Source: Chitinophaga sp. MM2321
GTDB taxonomy: Bacteria > Bacteroidota > Bacteroidia > Chitinophagales > Chitinophagaceae
DNA: 64,000 nucleotides
NCBI RefSeq assembly: GCF_964033635.1
Contig: NZ_OZ035533.1
Span: forward strand, 2,790,001-2,854,000
Reading direction: 5' to 3'
The translations under genes and the position numbers were made by a program. This document shows positions 54,384 through 62,568 of this stretch, one piece after another (positions within the stretch are counted from its first letter, which is position 1; each line of letters starts with the position of its first letter). A model generated the notes under the pieces. It did no database searches. It was not told the origin of the DNA and saw only the letters and a program-made list of their open reading frames with translations.

Positions 54384-54489
54384 TCCATCACATACATCAG
54401 TTACCGAAGCTATGACCATGCCAACATGGTGGATGTATATTAATATTGCTTCCTCCTGCACTACAGTCAGGTCTTACCCTGGCGACTGA

Positions 54490-54497
54490 TATTTTTG
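54490..54497 (+). promoter_or_regulatory. Candidate -7 box for the efflux operon
   Basis: TATTTTTG fits TAnnTTTG about 57 bp before the adaptor gene's ATG. A matching -33 TTG is not visible, so confidence is low. Confidence 0.35.
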
Positions 54498-54554
54498 CGC
54501 TCACAAACCATCTCTGCATTATAGCATTCCATCGCTTAATATCCATTTAATATC

Positions 54555-55646
54555 ATGAATAAAATTGTCATGTTCGCGGGCTTGTCTGCCCTGGTGTACT
54601 TAACAGGTTGTGCATCTAAAAAAGAAGAAAAGAAAGAAGCCAGCGAAGCAGCCAAATATACTGTTACCAGTCCTTTAAGCATCGATACTTCCTTTACCAG
54701 GGAATATGTTTCGCAGATAAAATCTGTCAGGAACATTGAGATCAGGGCACAGGAAAAGGGTTACCTGCAAAACATCTACATCGATGAGGGCCAGTTTGTG
54801 AAAGCTGGTCAACTGTTGTTCCGGATCATGCCGAAAGTGTATGAGGCCGAATTGCTGAAAGCGGAAGCGGAAGTCAAAGCGGAAGAGATAGAACTGCAGA
54901 ATACGAAAACCCTGGTCGATAAAAATGTGGTATCAAAAAATGAGCAGGCTATGGCGCAGGCCAAGCTGGATCAGGCAACAGCCGAAATGACGCTGGCTAA
55001 ACTCCACCTGTCATTCACGGAAATCAGGGCACCGTTTGACGGCATCATTGACCGCATTCCGAAGAAGTTGGGAAGTCTTATTGATGAAGGCGAATTACTG
55101 ACCAGCCTGTCAGATAACAGCCAGATGTTCGCATACTTTAATGTTTCTGAGCCGGAGTATCTCGACTATGAAACCAATACAAAAGGCCGCGGAGACAGCA
55201 AAGTAAGCCTGCTTTTAGCCAATAACCAACCACTGGCATATAAGGGAGATGTGGAAACCGTTGAAAGTGAATTCGATAATGCAACCGGAAATATTGCCTT
55301 CCGGGCAAAATTTCCCAATCCTGATAAGCTTTTAAAGAATGGAGAAACGGGCAAGGTCATGATGACCATTCCGCTTAAAAATGCATTAGTCATCCCACAA
55401 AAAGCAACGTACGAAATTCAGGACAAGCTATACGTTTTTGTGGTTGACAACAACCACGTGGTGAGATCCAGGAACATTGCCATCCGCGGTCAAATGCCAG
55501 ACCTGTATGTCATTGAAAGTGGCATTTTGGAAAATGACAAGATCCTGCTGGATGGTGTTCAAAGGGCAAAGGACGATGAAAAGATCAGTTTTGACTACCT
55601 GGCACCCAAGGAAGTTGTTTCCCATTTGCGATTAAAAGCGGAATAG
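54555..55646 (+). CDS. RND efflux periplasmic adaptor (membrane fusion protein)
   Basis: A 363-residue lipoprotein: signal with lipobox LTGC (Cys19) and then a lysine/glutamate-rich linker. The lipoyl-like halves are NIEIRAQEKGYLQNIYIDEG with QFVKAGQLLFRIMP, and later LSFTEIRAPFDGIIDRIPKK. Between them is a helical hairpin rich in Glu, Ala and Lys. A beta-barrel and membrane-proximal domain complete it (GKVMMTIPLKNALVIPQKAT). It bridges the inner-membrane pump and outer-membrane channel encoded directly downstream (25 bp gap to the pump). No local regulator is present. The substrate is unknown. Confidence 0.95.
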   Translation: MNKIVMFAGLSALVYLTGCASKKEEKKEASEAAKYTVTSPLSIDTSFTREYVSQIKSVRNIEIRAQEKGYLQNIYIDEGQFVKAGQLLFRIMPKVYEAELLKAEAEVKAEEIELQNTKTLVDKNVVSKNEQAMAQAKLDQATAEMTLAKLHLSFTEIRAPFDGIIDRIPKKLGSLIDEGELLTSLSDNSQMFAYFNVSEPEYLDYETNTKGRGDSKVSLLLANNQPLAYKGDVETVESEFDNATGNIAFRAKFPNPDKLLKNGETGKVMMTIPLKNALVIPQKATYEIQDKLYVFVVDNNHVVRSRNIAIRGQMPDLYVIESGILENDKILLDGVQRAKDDEKISFDYLAPKEVVSHLRLKAE

Positions 55647-55671
55647 TTCAAATCTCTAAACGAGCCAATCA

Positions 55672-58600
55672 ATGTTTAATAAGTTTATACACAGGCCTGT
55701 CCTGTCTATAGTAATATCGCTCATCATTGTATTTCTGGGGGCGCTGGCCATGACCAATCTGCCAGTTACGCAATTTCCATCTATCTCACCGCCAAAGGTG
55801 AATATCACAGCAGAATATCCCGGGGCAAATGGTGAACTGATGATTAAATCGGTAATCATTCCCCTGGAAAGGGCGATCAATGGCGTTCCGGGAATGAAAT
55901 ACATGGCCTCTGATGCGGGTAATGACGGTGAAGCCTCTATACAGGTCGTATTTAACGTGGGAACCGACCCCAACCAGGCATCGGTCAATATTCAGAACCG
56001 GGTAGCTTCGGTGGTCAATAAACTGCCGCCGCTGGTGGTACGTGAAGGTGTAAAGATCACCCGCGAAGAATCGAACATGCTGATGTACATCAACCTGTAC
56101 AGTAAGGACAGCAAGATGGACCAGAAATTCCTGTTCAATTTCGCGGATATTAACGTTTTGTCGGAACTGAAACGGGTGGATGGTGTTGGTGTTGCCGATA
56201 TTTTAGGTAACCGGGAATATGCCATGCGGATCTGGCTAAAACCAGATCGTATGCTAGCCTATAAGATCTCTGCCGATGAAGTACTGGAAGCTTTGAATGA
56301 ACAAAGCCTGGAAGCTTCCCCCGGTAAAACCGGCGAAAGTTCTGGTAAAAGATCACAGACGTTTGAATATGTACTAAAATATCCCGGAAGGTTCACCACT
56401 AAGGAAGGATACGAAAATATCATTTTAAAATCCAGTCCGAACGGGGAGATCCTTCGCCTGAAAGATGTGGCGAATGTGGAGTTTGGGAGCTCGATGTACG
56501 ATATTTATTCCAACCTGAATAGCAGCCCTTCGGCCGCCATTACGGTGAAGCAATCTTATGGAAGCAATGCCAGCCAGGTGATCAAGGACATTAAGGCAAA
56601 AATGGAGGAGATCAAGAAAACGTCTTTCCCAAAAGGAATGGATTATGAGATTAGCTATGATGTTTCCAAATTCCTGGATGCGTCTATAGAAAAAGTAATT
56701 CATACCCTGATAGAAGCCTTTCTCCTGGTGGGATTGGTGGTATTCCTCTTCCTGGGCGACTGGCGCTCCACCCTGATCCCTGCCATTGCCGTGCCGGTAT
56801 CCCTTATCGGAACATTTGCCTTCATGTTATTCCTGGGCATTACGCTGAACCTCATCACCCTGTTTGCATTGGTGCTGGCGATTGGTATTGTGGTAGATAA
56901 TGCCATTGTGGTGATTGAAGCAGTCCATGCCAAAATGGAAGAAAAGCATCTTTCGCCACTCAAAGCTACACAAGAAGCCATGCATGAGATCAGCGGAGCC
57001 ATTATCGCTATCACGTTTGTAATGGCTGCGGTATTTATTCCGGTGGCATTTATGTCTGGTCCGGTGGGGATATTCTATAGGCAGTTTTCCATTACCATGG
57101 CAACTTCCATTATTCTTTCAGGTTTGGTGGCATTGACCCTCACTCCCGCACTCTGCGCCAGCATGCTGAAGAACACGCATGGAAAACCCAAAAAGAAAAC
57201 AGGACTGGATAAAATACTGGATGTCTTTAATAACGGCTTCAACAAACTAACAGGAGGATACTTGCGGGTACTGGGCGTCATTGTAAACCGGCGGGCGGTC
57301 ACCTTCCTCCTGTTGCTCGCGCTCTGCGCCGGCGCCTATTTCCTGAATAATACCCTTCCTTCAGGCTTTATCCCGAACGAAGACCAGGGTATGTTTTATG
57401 CCATCATTCAAACACCTCCGGGATCATCCCTGGAACGGACCAACCAGGTAGCCGAAAAACTGCAAAAAATTGCCGAAGGTATTGAAGGGGTGCAATCCGT
57501 TTCTTCCCTGGCGGGTTATGAGATTCTGACGGAAGGAACCGGGTCCAATTCAGGAACATGCCTGATTAACCTGAAAAGCTGGGAGGACCGGAAACACGCT
57601 GTCCAGGAAATCATCAATGAACTGGAAGAGAAATCCAAAGGCATCACCGGCGCCAACATCGAATTCTTCCAGCCTCCTGCTGTGCCGGGTTATGGCGCCG
57701 CCGGTGGTTTTGAATTGCGCTTGCTGGATAAAGCAGGATCGGGAGATTACAAAAAAATGGAAACGGTGAGCAATGACTTTGTGAAGGAGCTGAGCAAGCG
57801 CCCGGAACTGTCATCTGTATTCAGTTTTTACAGCGCCAGCTTCCCACAATATATGCTGAGAATTGATAACGATATTGCCCAGCAAAAAGGCGTAAGCATT
57901 GACAATGCTATGAACACGCTTTCCACGCTTGTGGGAAGTAACTACGAAATCAGTTTTATTAAATACGACCATCAGTACAAAGTGATCGTGCAGGCATTGC
58001 CAGAGTACAGGGCATTGCCAGAAGATATCCTGAAACTGTATGTAAAGAATGACCGTGATGAGATGGTACCCTTCTCCGATTTTATGAAAATGGAGAAGGT
58101 ATATGGCCTGTCTGAGATTACCAGGCACAACATGTACAATGCATCGGAAATAAGCGGTTCCACCGGCGCCGGGTATAGTAGTGGCGAGGCTATCAAGGTC
58201 ATTAGCGAAGTGGCGGAGAAAGTCTTGCCAAGAGGATTCGGGATTGACTGGGCAGGTATTTCCAAAGACGAGGTGGCACAGGGTAATCAGGCCATTTATA
58301 TCTTCCTTATCTGTCTTGGTCTGGTATACCTGATCCTGGCTGCGCAGTATGAAAGTTTTATCCTGCCTTTAGCCGTAATTCTTTCATTACCAGCCGGCGT
58401 TTTTGGTGCATTCCTGTTGCTGAAACTATTAGGGTTGGAAAATAATATTTATGCGCAGGTGGCCATGGTGATGCTGATCGGTTTGCTGGGCAAGAATGCC
58501 GTGCTGATCGTGGAGTTTGCGGTGCAGAAACACCGTTCTGGTGCGTCAGTACTGCAAGCCGCCATGGAGGGTTCGAAAGTAAGGTTCCGTCCTATTTTGA

Positions 58601-58839
58601 TGACCTCATTTGCATTTATTGCAGGATTGATCCCATTGGTGATGGCCACTGGTCCGGGTAAAATTGGGAACAGAACAATCGGCACTGCCGCTGCCGGAGG
58701 TATGCTTTTCGGGACCATTTTCGGGGTACTGATCATACCCGGGCTGTACTACATATTCGGCAGCATTGCAGCAAGACATTTACTTGTTAAAGACGAAGAA
58801 GAAAATCCTTTAACTGAAGAAATTGATCATAATGTATAA
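55672..58839 (+). CDS. RND-family hydrophobe/amphiphile efflux pump, inner-membrane subunit
   Basis: A 1055-residue HAE1-type transporter with the standard layout of twelve membrane helices and two large periplasmic loops (FIHRPVLSIVISLIIVFLGA at the start; LIGLLGKNAVLIVEFAVQKH in the second half). The proton-relay region of helix 4 reads GIVVDNAIVVIEAV: D409 matches the first relay aspartate of AcrB, but the second position is Asn410. The partner Lys of helix 10 is present in GLLGKNAV. It exports lipophilic compounds with the adaptor and outer-membrane factor encoded on either side. Its stop overlaps the following gene's ATG region by 8 bp. Confidence 0.96.
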   Translation: MFNKFIHRPVLSIVISLIIVFLGALAMTNLPVTQFPSISPPKVNITAEYPGANGELMIKSVIIPLERAINGVPGMKYMASDAGNDGEASIQVVFNVGTDPNQASVNIQNRVASVVNKLPPLVVREGVKITREESNMLMYINLYSKDSKMDQKFLFNFADINVLSELKRVDGVGVADILGNREYAMRIWLKPDRMLAYKISADEVLEALNEQSLEASPGKTGESSGKRSQTFEYVLKYPGRFTTKEGYENIILKSSPNGEILRLKDVANVEFGSSMYDIYSNLNSSPSAAITVKQSYGSNASQVIKDIKAKMEEIKKTSFPKGMDYEISYDVSKFLDASIEKVIHTLIEAFLLVGLVVFLFLGDWRSTLIPAIAVPVSLIGTFAFMLFLGITLNLITLFALVLAIGIVVDNAIVVIEAVHAKMEEKHLSPLKATQEAMHEISGAIIAITFVMAAVFIPVAFMSGPVGIFYRQFSITMATSIILSGLVALTLTPALCASMLKNTHGKPKKKTGLDKILDVFNNGFNKLTGGYLRVLGVIVNRRAVTFLLLLALCAGAYFLNNTLPSGFIPNEDQGMFYAIIQTPPGSSLERTNQVAEKLQKIAEGIEGVQSVSSLAGYEILTEGTGSNSGTCLINLKSWEDRKHAVQEIINELEEKSKGITGANIEFFQPPAVPGYGAAGGFELRLLDKAGSGDYKKMETVSNDFVKELSKRPELSSVFSFYSASFPQYMLRIDNDIAQQKGVSIDNAMNTLSTLVGSNYEISFIKYDHQYKVIVQALPEYRALPEDILKLYVKNDRDEMVPFSDFMKMEKVYGLSEITRHNMYNASEISGSTGAGYSSGEAIKVISEVAEKVLPRGFGIDWAGISKDEVAQGNQAIYIFLICLGLVYLILAAQYESFILPLAVILSLPAGVFGAFLLLKLLGLENNIYAQVAMVMLIGLLGKNAVLIVEFAVQKHRSGASVLQAAMEGSKVRFRPILMTSFAFIAGLIPLVMATGPGKIGNRTIGTAAAGGMLFGTIFGVLIIPGLYYIFGSIAARHLLVKDEEENPLTEEIDHNV

Positions 58840-60271
58840 ATTATTAAGGACACATAGCGGCATTGGTCTGCTGAGCATTTGCCTGGCTGTGGCCGGCTGC
58901 AAGGTGCCGGCGATGATGTCATCGACTGAAAACAAGGCAGCTCCCGGAACGTACGGCAACAACCCGGATACAACGACGAATATGTCCGTCATCGAGTGGC
59001 GGAACTTCTTTACAGATAGGAACCTGGTGAACCTGATCGATACGGCGCTGAAAAATAACCAGGAGATGCTGATCACCTTACAGGAGGTTGAAATTGCCAG
59101 GAATGATATCCGCTCCCGACATGCGGCATTGCTACCAACGGTGAATGCAAGGGCAGGTATTGGCGTTGAAAAAGTGGGTAGATATACCAGTCAGGGTGCC
59201 GGTGATGCGACTACAGAGATTGCTCCCGGCAAGGAGTTCCCTGATCCGTTGATGGATTATAACGTAGGCGTTTATGCAAACTGGGAAGTGGACATCTGGA
59301 ACAAATTGCACAACGCCAAGAAAGCCGCTGTTACCAGGTATTTATCAACCGTGGAGGGCAAAAACTTTATGGTGACCAACCTGATCGCTGAGGTATCCAA
59401 TTCTTATTACGAATTGCTGGCCCTGGATAATCAGCTGGCGATAGTAAGACAAAACATCGACCTGCAAAAAAATGCCCTTGAGATTGTAAAAGTTCAGAAA
59501 GAAGCCACGAGGGTAACAGAACTGGCTGTTCAGAAATTCCAGGCGGAAGTACTGAATTCCCAAAGCCTGGAGTTTGACATTCTACAAAAAACAAAAGAAA
59601 CAGAGAACAGGATCAACTTCCTGTTGGGACGGTATCCGCAGGAAATTACCCGGGATAAAAGCAGCTTTTTAAATGCCATGCCTCCGGCAGTGAACACCGG
59701 CATACCTTCTCAATTAATGGCCAATCGTCCGGATATTAAAAAAGCGGAACTTGAATTAATGGCAGCGAAGCTGGATGTAAAAGTGGCCAGGGCGGAATTT
59801 TATCCTTCGTTCGGTATTTCTGCCGGATTAGGATTCCAGGCATTCAAGCCCTCCTACCTGGTGAAGTTTCCGGAGTCATTACTTTATTCGCTGGCCGGTG
59901 ATCTTGCGGGACCATTGATTAACCGGAATGCCATCAAAGCTGAATTTTATAATGCCAATGCACGACAATTGCAGGCCATGTATAATTATGAGCGTACTAT
60001 TTTAAATGCTTACTTCGAGGTTTCCTCTCAGCTTTCTAACATCAGTAACCTGGAAAAAAGCTATGATTTGAAGTCTAAACAAGTAGATGCACTGACCAGG
60101 TCGATAGACATTTCCAATGATCTGTTCAAGTCCGCCAGGGCCGATTACCTGGAAGTACTGATGACACAACGCGATGCACTGGAATCTAAACGTGAACTGA
60201 TAGAAACCAAAAAACAAGAGTTGAATGCGGTTGTCAATATTTACAGAAACCTGGGAGGTGGTTGGAAGTAA
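58832..60271 (+). CDS. TolC/NodT-type outer-membrane efflux lipoprotein
   Basis: From the ATG at 58832 the 479-residue product has a lipoprotein signal (LLSICLAVAGCKVPAMM). Two outer-membrane-efflux repeats follow, with long coiled helices (NQEMLITLQEVEIARNDIRS; LAVQKFQAEVLNSQSLEFD) and the conserved IPSQLMANRPDIKKAELEL and FYPSFGISAGLGFQA. The end, QRDALESKRELIETKKQELN with NIYRNLGGGW, is typical of the family. It provides the trimeric outer-membrane channel for the adaptor/pump encoded upstream, and translation is coupled by an 8-bp overlap with the pump gene. A hairpin terminator follows 43 bp later. Confidence 0.95.
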   Translation: MYKLLRTHSGIGLLSICLAVAGCKVPAMMSSTENKAAPGTYGNNPDTTTNMSVIEWRNFFTDRNLVNLIDTALKNNQEMLITLQEVEIARNDIRSRHAALLPTVNARAGIGVEKVGRYTSQGAGDATTEIAPGKEFPDPLMDYNVGVYANWEVDIWNKLHNAKKAAVTRYLSTVEGKNFMVTNLIAEVSNSYYELLALDNQLAIVRQNIDLQKNALEIVKVQKEATRVTELAVQKFQAEVLNSQSLEFDILQKTKETENRINFLLGRYPQEITRDKSSFLNAMPPAVNTGIPSQLMANRPDIKKAELELMAAKLDVKVARAEFYPSFGISAGLGFQAFKPSYLVKFPESLLYSLAGDLAGPLINRNAIKAEFYNANARQLQAMYNYERTILNAYFEVSSQLSNISNLEKSYDLKSKQVDALTRSIDISNDLFKSARADYLEVLMTQRDALESKRELIETKKQELNAVVNIYRNLGGGWK

Positions 60272-60313
60272 TTCAAAATAAGTATTCCATCTCCCGCCTT
60301 TAATAATAAAACC

Positions 60314-60348
60314 AAAGATGCCACTTCAAAACATGAGGTGGCATCTTT
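60314..60348 (+). terminator. Terminator of the efflux operon
   Basis: AAAGATGCCAC (60314-60324) pairs with GTGGCATCTTT (60338-60348) in an 11-bp stem, followed by TTATTT. It is 43 bp past the outer-membrane-factor stop. Confidence 0.85.
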
Positions 60349-60415
60349 TATTTGGATCCCCTAGTAGCTACAAAAGGTATCGGCTTAACTTTTTTTTGAA
60401 AATTCTCAAAAAAAA

Positions 60416-60446
60416 TTGCGTAGTCAAATAACTACACTTATATTTG
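60416..60446 (+). promoter_or_regulatory. Promoter of the SRPBCC-DoxX operon
   Basis: TTG at 60416-60418 and TATATTTG at 60439-60446 are separated by 20 bp, an excellent fit to the Bacteroidota TTG-N19-21-TAnnTTTG consensus. Transcription would begin around 60453, about 24 bp before the ATG at 60477. Confidence 0.65.
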
Positions 60447-60462
60447 TAGTCAAATAGCTACA
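60420..60462. promoter_or_regulatory. Two operator-like inverted repeats flanking the -7 box
   Basis: GTAGTCAAATAACTACA (60420-60436) and TGTAGTCAAATAGCTACA (60445-60462) are near-identical repeats, each with inverted ends (TGTAG...CTACA). One covers the promoter spacer and the other runs from the -7 box to the start region, so a bound protein would block polymerase. The binding regulator is not encoded in the gap or next to the operon. Confidence 0.65.
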
Positions 60463-60476
60463 TATTGAATTTAAGA

Positions 60477-61049
60477 ATGAAACAGATAGCCGAATTCATT
60501 GAGCTAATCCGCAAAATTTGTGAAGACCGATTCACCAAATTAGAAACATTAATGAAAAATATAACCGCAAAAAACATGGACCAAAAAACAAAAATGCATG
60601 CCGGGGACGGCAAACAAGAATTAGTGATTACAAGGGAATTTGATTTGCCATTGGGATTACTTTTTAAAGCGTATACAGACCACAGCATTGTTGCGCAATG
60701 GATGGGTACGAAGGTGCTGAAACTTGAAAATAAAAAGCATGGTGGTTATCAATTTGAAACAACTGATCCTCAGGGAAACGTGGTATTCAGGGCCAATGGA
60801 ACAATCCATGAATTTGTTCCAAACCAGAAAATCATACGGACGTTTGAAATGGATCATACGCCATTTGGTGTTCAGCTTGAGATTTATGAATTTGAACAAC
60901 TTACTGACAACACCAGTAAACTCAATATGCACGTAATATATGAATCCGTTGCGCAAAGAGACCAGTTGCTACAGTTACCCTTTGCTCAGAACCTAAATAT
61001 GGCGCATAACCGGATACAGGAAATATTAAAATTAAACACTTTAAAATAA
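60477..61049 (+). CDS. SRPBCC/AHSA1-family protein with N-terminal helical extension
   Basis: From the ATG at 60477 the product is 190 residues. The C-terminal 145 are an AHSA1-like SRPBCC lipid/ligand-binding fold: ELVITREFDLPLGLLFKAYT, the SIVAQWMGTK segment, GGYQFETTDPQGNVVFRANG, and HEFVPNQKIIRTFEM. The first 40 residues (MKQIAEFIELIRKICEDRF) are helical and not typical of the family; a second ATG at 60552 would remove most of them. AHSA1-like genes in Bacteroidota often follow an ArsR-type repressor, which is missing here. It lies 6 bp before the DoxX-like gene, clearly an operon. The ligand is unknown. Confidence 0.85.
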   Translation: MKQIAEFIELIRKICEDRFTKLETLMKNITAKNMDQKTKMHAGDGKQELVITREFDLPLGLLFKAYTDHSIVAQWMGTKVLKLENKKHGGYQFETTDPQGNVVFRANGTIHEFVPNQKIIRTFEMDHTPFGVQLEIYEFEQLTDNTSKLNMHVIYESVAQRDQLLQLPFAQNLNMAHNRIQEILKLNTLK

Positions 61050-61055
61050 CTAAAA

Positions 61056-61433
61056 ATGGAAAAGAGAAAGCTGATCTGGTATTGGATAATTACTGCCATA
61101 TTATCTTTTTGCCTTCTTTCGGGCGGATTCGCACAAGCAGTGCAGGTAAAAGAGGTGGTGCAGGGTTTCAAACCCCTGGGATATCCTGACTACTTTATTT
61201 CGATTATAGGTGTTTGGAAAGTATTGGGCATAGTTGCGATATTAATCCCGAAATTTCAATTGCTTAAGGAATGGGCGTATGCGGGTTTATTTTTTGTAAT
61301 GAGCGGCGCAGTGATTTCGCATATTGCCGCCGGGGATGTTTCTATACAAATAATTGCCCCCATTTTACTGACCATTTTTATTGTGTTATCGTGGTATTTG
61401 AGACCCCCGGCACGCAAACTCACCATAAATTGA
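61056..61433 (+). CDS. DoxX-like four-helix membrane protein
   Basis: A 125-residue inner-membrane protein with four hydrophobic segments (LIWYWIITAILSFCLLSGG; IIGVWKVLGIVAILIP; WAYAGLFFVMSGAVISHI; IQIIAPILLTIFIVLSWYL). LGYPDYFISIIGVWKVLG is the signature of the DoxX-like family. These proteins are often encoded with SRPBCC genes, and redox or quinone links have been proposed without proof. It starts 6 bp after the SRPBCC gene, under the same operator-flanked promoter, and is followed by a bidirectional hairpin shared with the convergent PorP/SprF gene. Confidence 0.88.
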   Translation: MEKRKLIWYWIITAILSFCLLSGGFAQAVQVKEVVQGFKPLGYPDYFISIIGVWKVLGIVAILIPKFQLLKEWAYAGLFFVMSGAVISHIAAGDVSIQIIAPILLTIFIVLSWYLRPPARKLTIN

Positions 61434-61529
61434 AATAATAGATTTTCACTGTGTTAACACGCTATATAACCTCGAAGTATACACGGCTTATACCAGCCTA
61501 GAACCAGCGCCATCAATAGATGAGAAACC

Positions 61530-61549
61530 GAAGATGCTGCAGCATCTTC
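61530..61549. repeat. 20-bp perfect palindrome
   Basis: GAAGATGCTGCAGCATCTTC is a perfect palindrome in the 218-bp non-coding gap between the DoxX-like gene and the PorP/SprF gene. It has no loop or U-run. Nothing else is recognised in that gap apart from the terminator at 61598-61628. Confidence 0.55.
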
Positions 61550-61597
61550 CGGTGGTGCGTTCACCCCTTCAATGATATTACACATTACCTGTAAAAT

Positions 61598-61628
61598 AGG
61601 AAGGGTTGCCAATGGGGCAACCCTTCCT
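61598..61628. terminator. Bidirectional terminator between DoxX-like and PorP/SprF genes
   Basis: AGGAAGGGTTGCC (61598-61610) pairs perfectly with GGCAACCCTTCCT (61616-61628) around a 5-nt loop, a 13-bp stem. It serves convergent transcripts ending at 61433 (plus) and 61652 (minus). Confidence 0.85.
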
Positions 61629-61651
61629 TTGCTATTATAAAAGTATTTTCC

Positions 61652-62560
61652 TTATTTGAACAGATCAATAGTTACCCCTACTTCGTAGGTACCGTCTACT
61701 GTTGTTCTAACCTTACTGGTCTGGACGGTGTACATACCCTGAATCGCTACTGTCTTCATGATATTCACGCCAATTCCTGTAGTCAGGCTTTTAGACGTGT
61801 GGTACATCACCATAACGTTTGCAACGTTGTTCAGGAATGCTACATTCACACCTGCATCGATGATGTTATCATAACCTCTTACACCACGGTAACAAAGCTT
61901 AGGTTCCACAAAGGAGATCGTTTCATCCACTGCGAACTTATAAGCGGCAGCCGCGAAAAAGATCCCACCTCCATCTACCACTTTATTATCACCGGTGAAA
62001 AGGCTTCTCACGTTGGGCAGTGATGCCTGCAGGGTAAGTTTAGTATCGGTATACGCCATCCCATAATCTGCTTCGAAGTAATCATCCCGGCTGTTGAATG
62101 CACCTATAGAAGGATCCGTTATCTCACCATTCAGGTTTTTATAGTCGATACGCTGAACATTCCAGGCCATTGACAAACCGAAGTGTAACTGATGATCCGG
62201 ATTGCTGAAGGGCAGATGATACGCATAGGTAAGCGCAATACGGGTACGATTGATCAGACCTGCCACATCATTAAAGACGTTGAGTCCTGCTCCTACCCTG
62301 TTCCCCACTGCATAGTCTGCCGTGAAGAATTTAGTAACCGGTGCACCATCAATGCCATTTAACTGGCGGTGATAGGCAGCATTCAGGTGTAATCCTTCTT
62401 CAAAGCCTGCCATAGCAGGATTGACGAGGTACTGGTTCTGAAAGTACTGGGTGCCGGATGGCTCCAGCAATGCCCCTGCATTACTAAGCGACTGTGCTCT
62501 TGCTTCCAGACCTGCTGTCAGAAAAAAGCAGCCCAGTAATAACGTTTGTATGTTTCTCAT
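61652..62560 (-). CDS. PorP/SprF-family type IX secretion membrane protein
   Basis: A 302-residue outer-membrane protein (signal peptide ending AGLEARAQ). The signature YFQNQYLVNPAMAGFEEGLH is near the N-terminus, followed by LNAAYHRQLNGIDGAPVTKF and regular beta-strands to a terminal GVTIDLFK. It lies 8 bp downstream of the second large adhesin gene, the same arrangement as the pair at 45345-51826. It is therefore the probable dedicated secretion or anchoring partner of that adhesin. It is somewhat shorter than the other copy (353 residues) and not closely similar to it. Confidence 0.92.
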   Translation of the reverse strand: MRNIQTLLLGCFFLTAGLEARAQSLSNAGALLEPSGTQYFQNQYLVNPAMAGFEEGLHLNAAYHRQLNGIDGAPVTKFFTADYAVGNRVGAGLNVFNDVAGLINRTRIALTYAYHLPFSNPDHQLHFGLSMAWNVQRIDYKNLNGEITDPSIGAFNSRDDYFEADYGMAYTDTKLTLQASLPNVRSLFTGDNKVVDGGGIFFAAAAYKFAVDETISFVEPKLCYRGVRGYDNIIDAGVNVAFLNNVANVMVMYHTSKSLTTGIGVNIMKTVAIQGMYTVQTSKVRTTVDGTYEVGVTIDLFK

Positions 62561-62568
62561 ATAATTAG

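Noticed and set aside
54414..54429. Small hairpin ACCATG-CCAA-CATGGT before the efflux operon
   Set aside because: A 6-bp stem with no U-run and no known regulatory context is likely chance.
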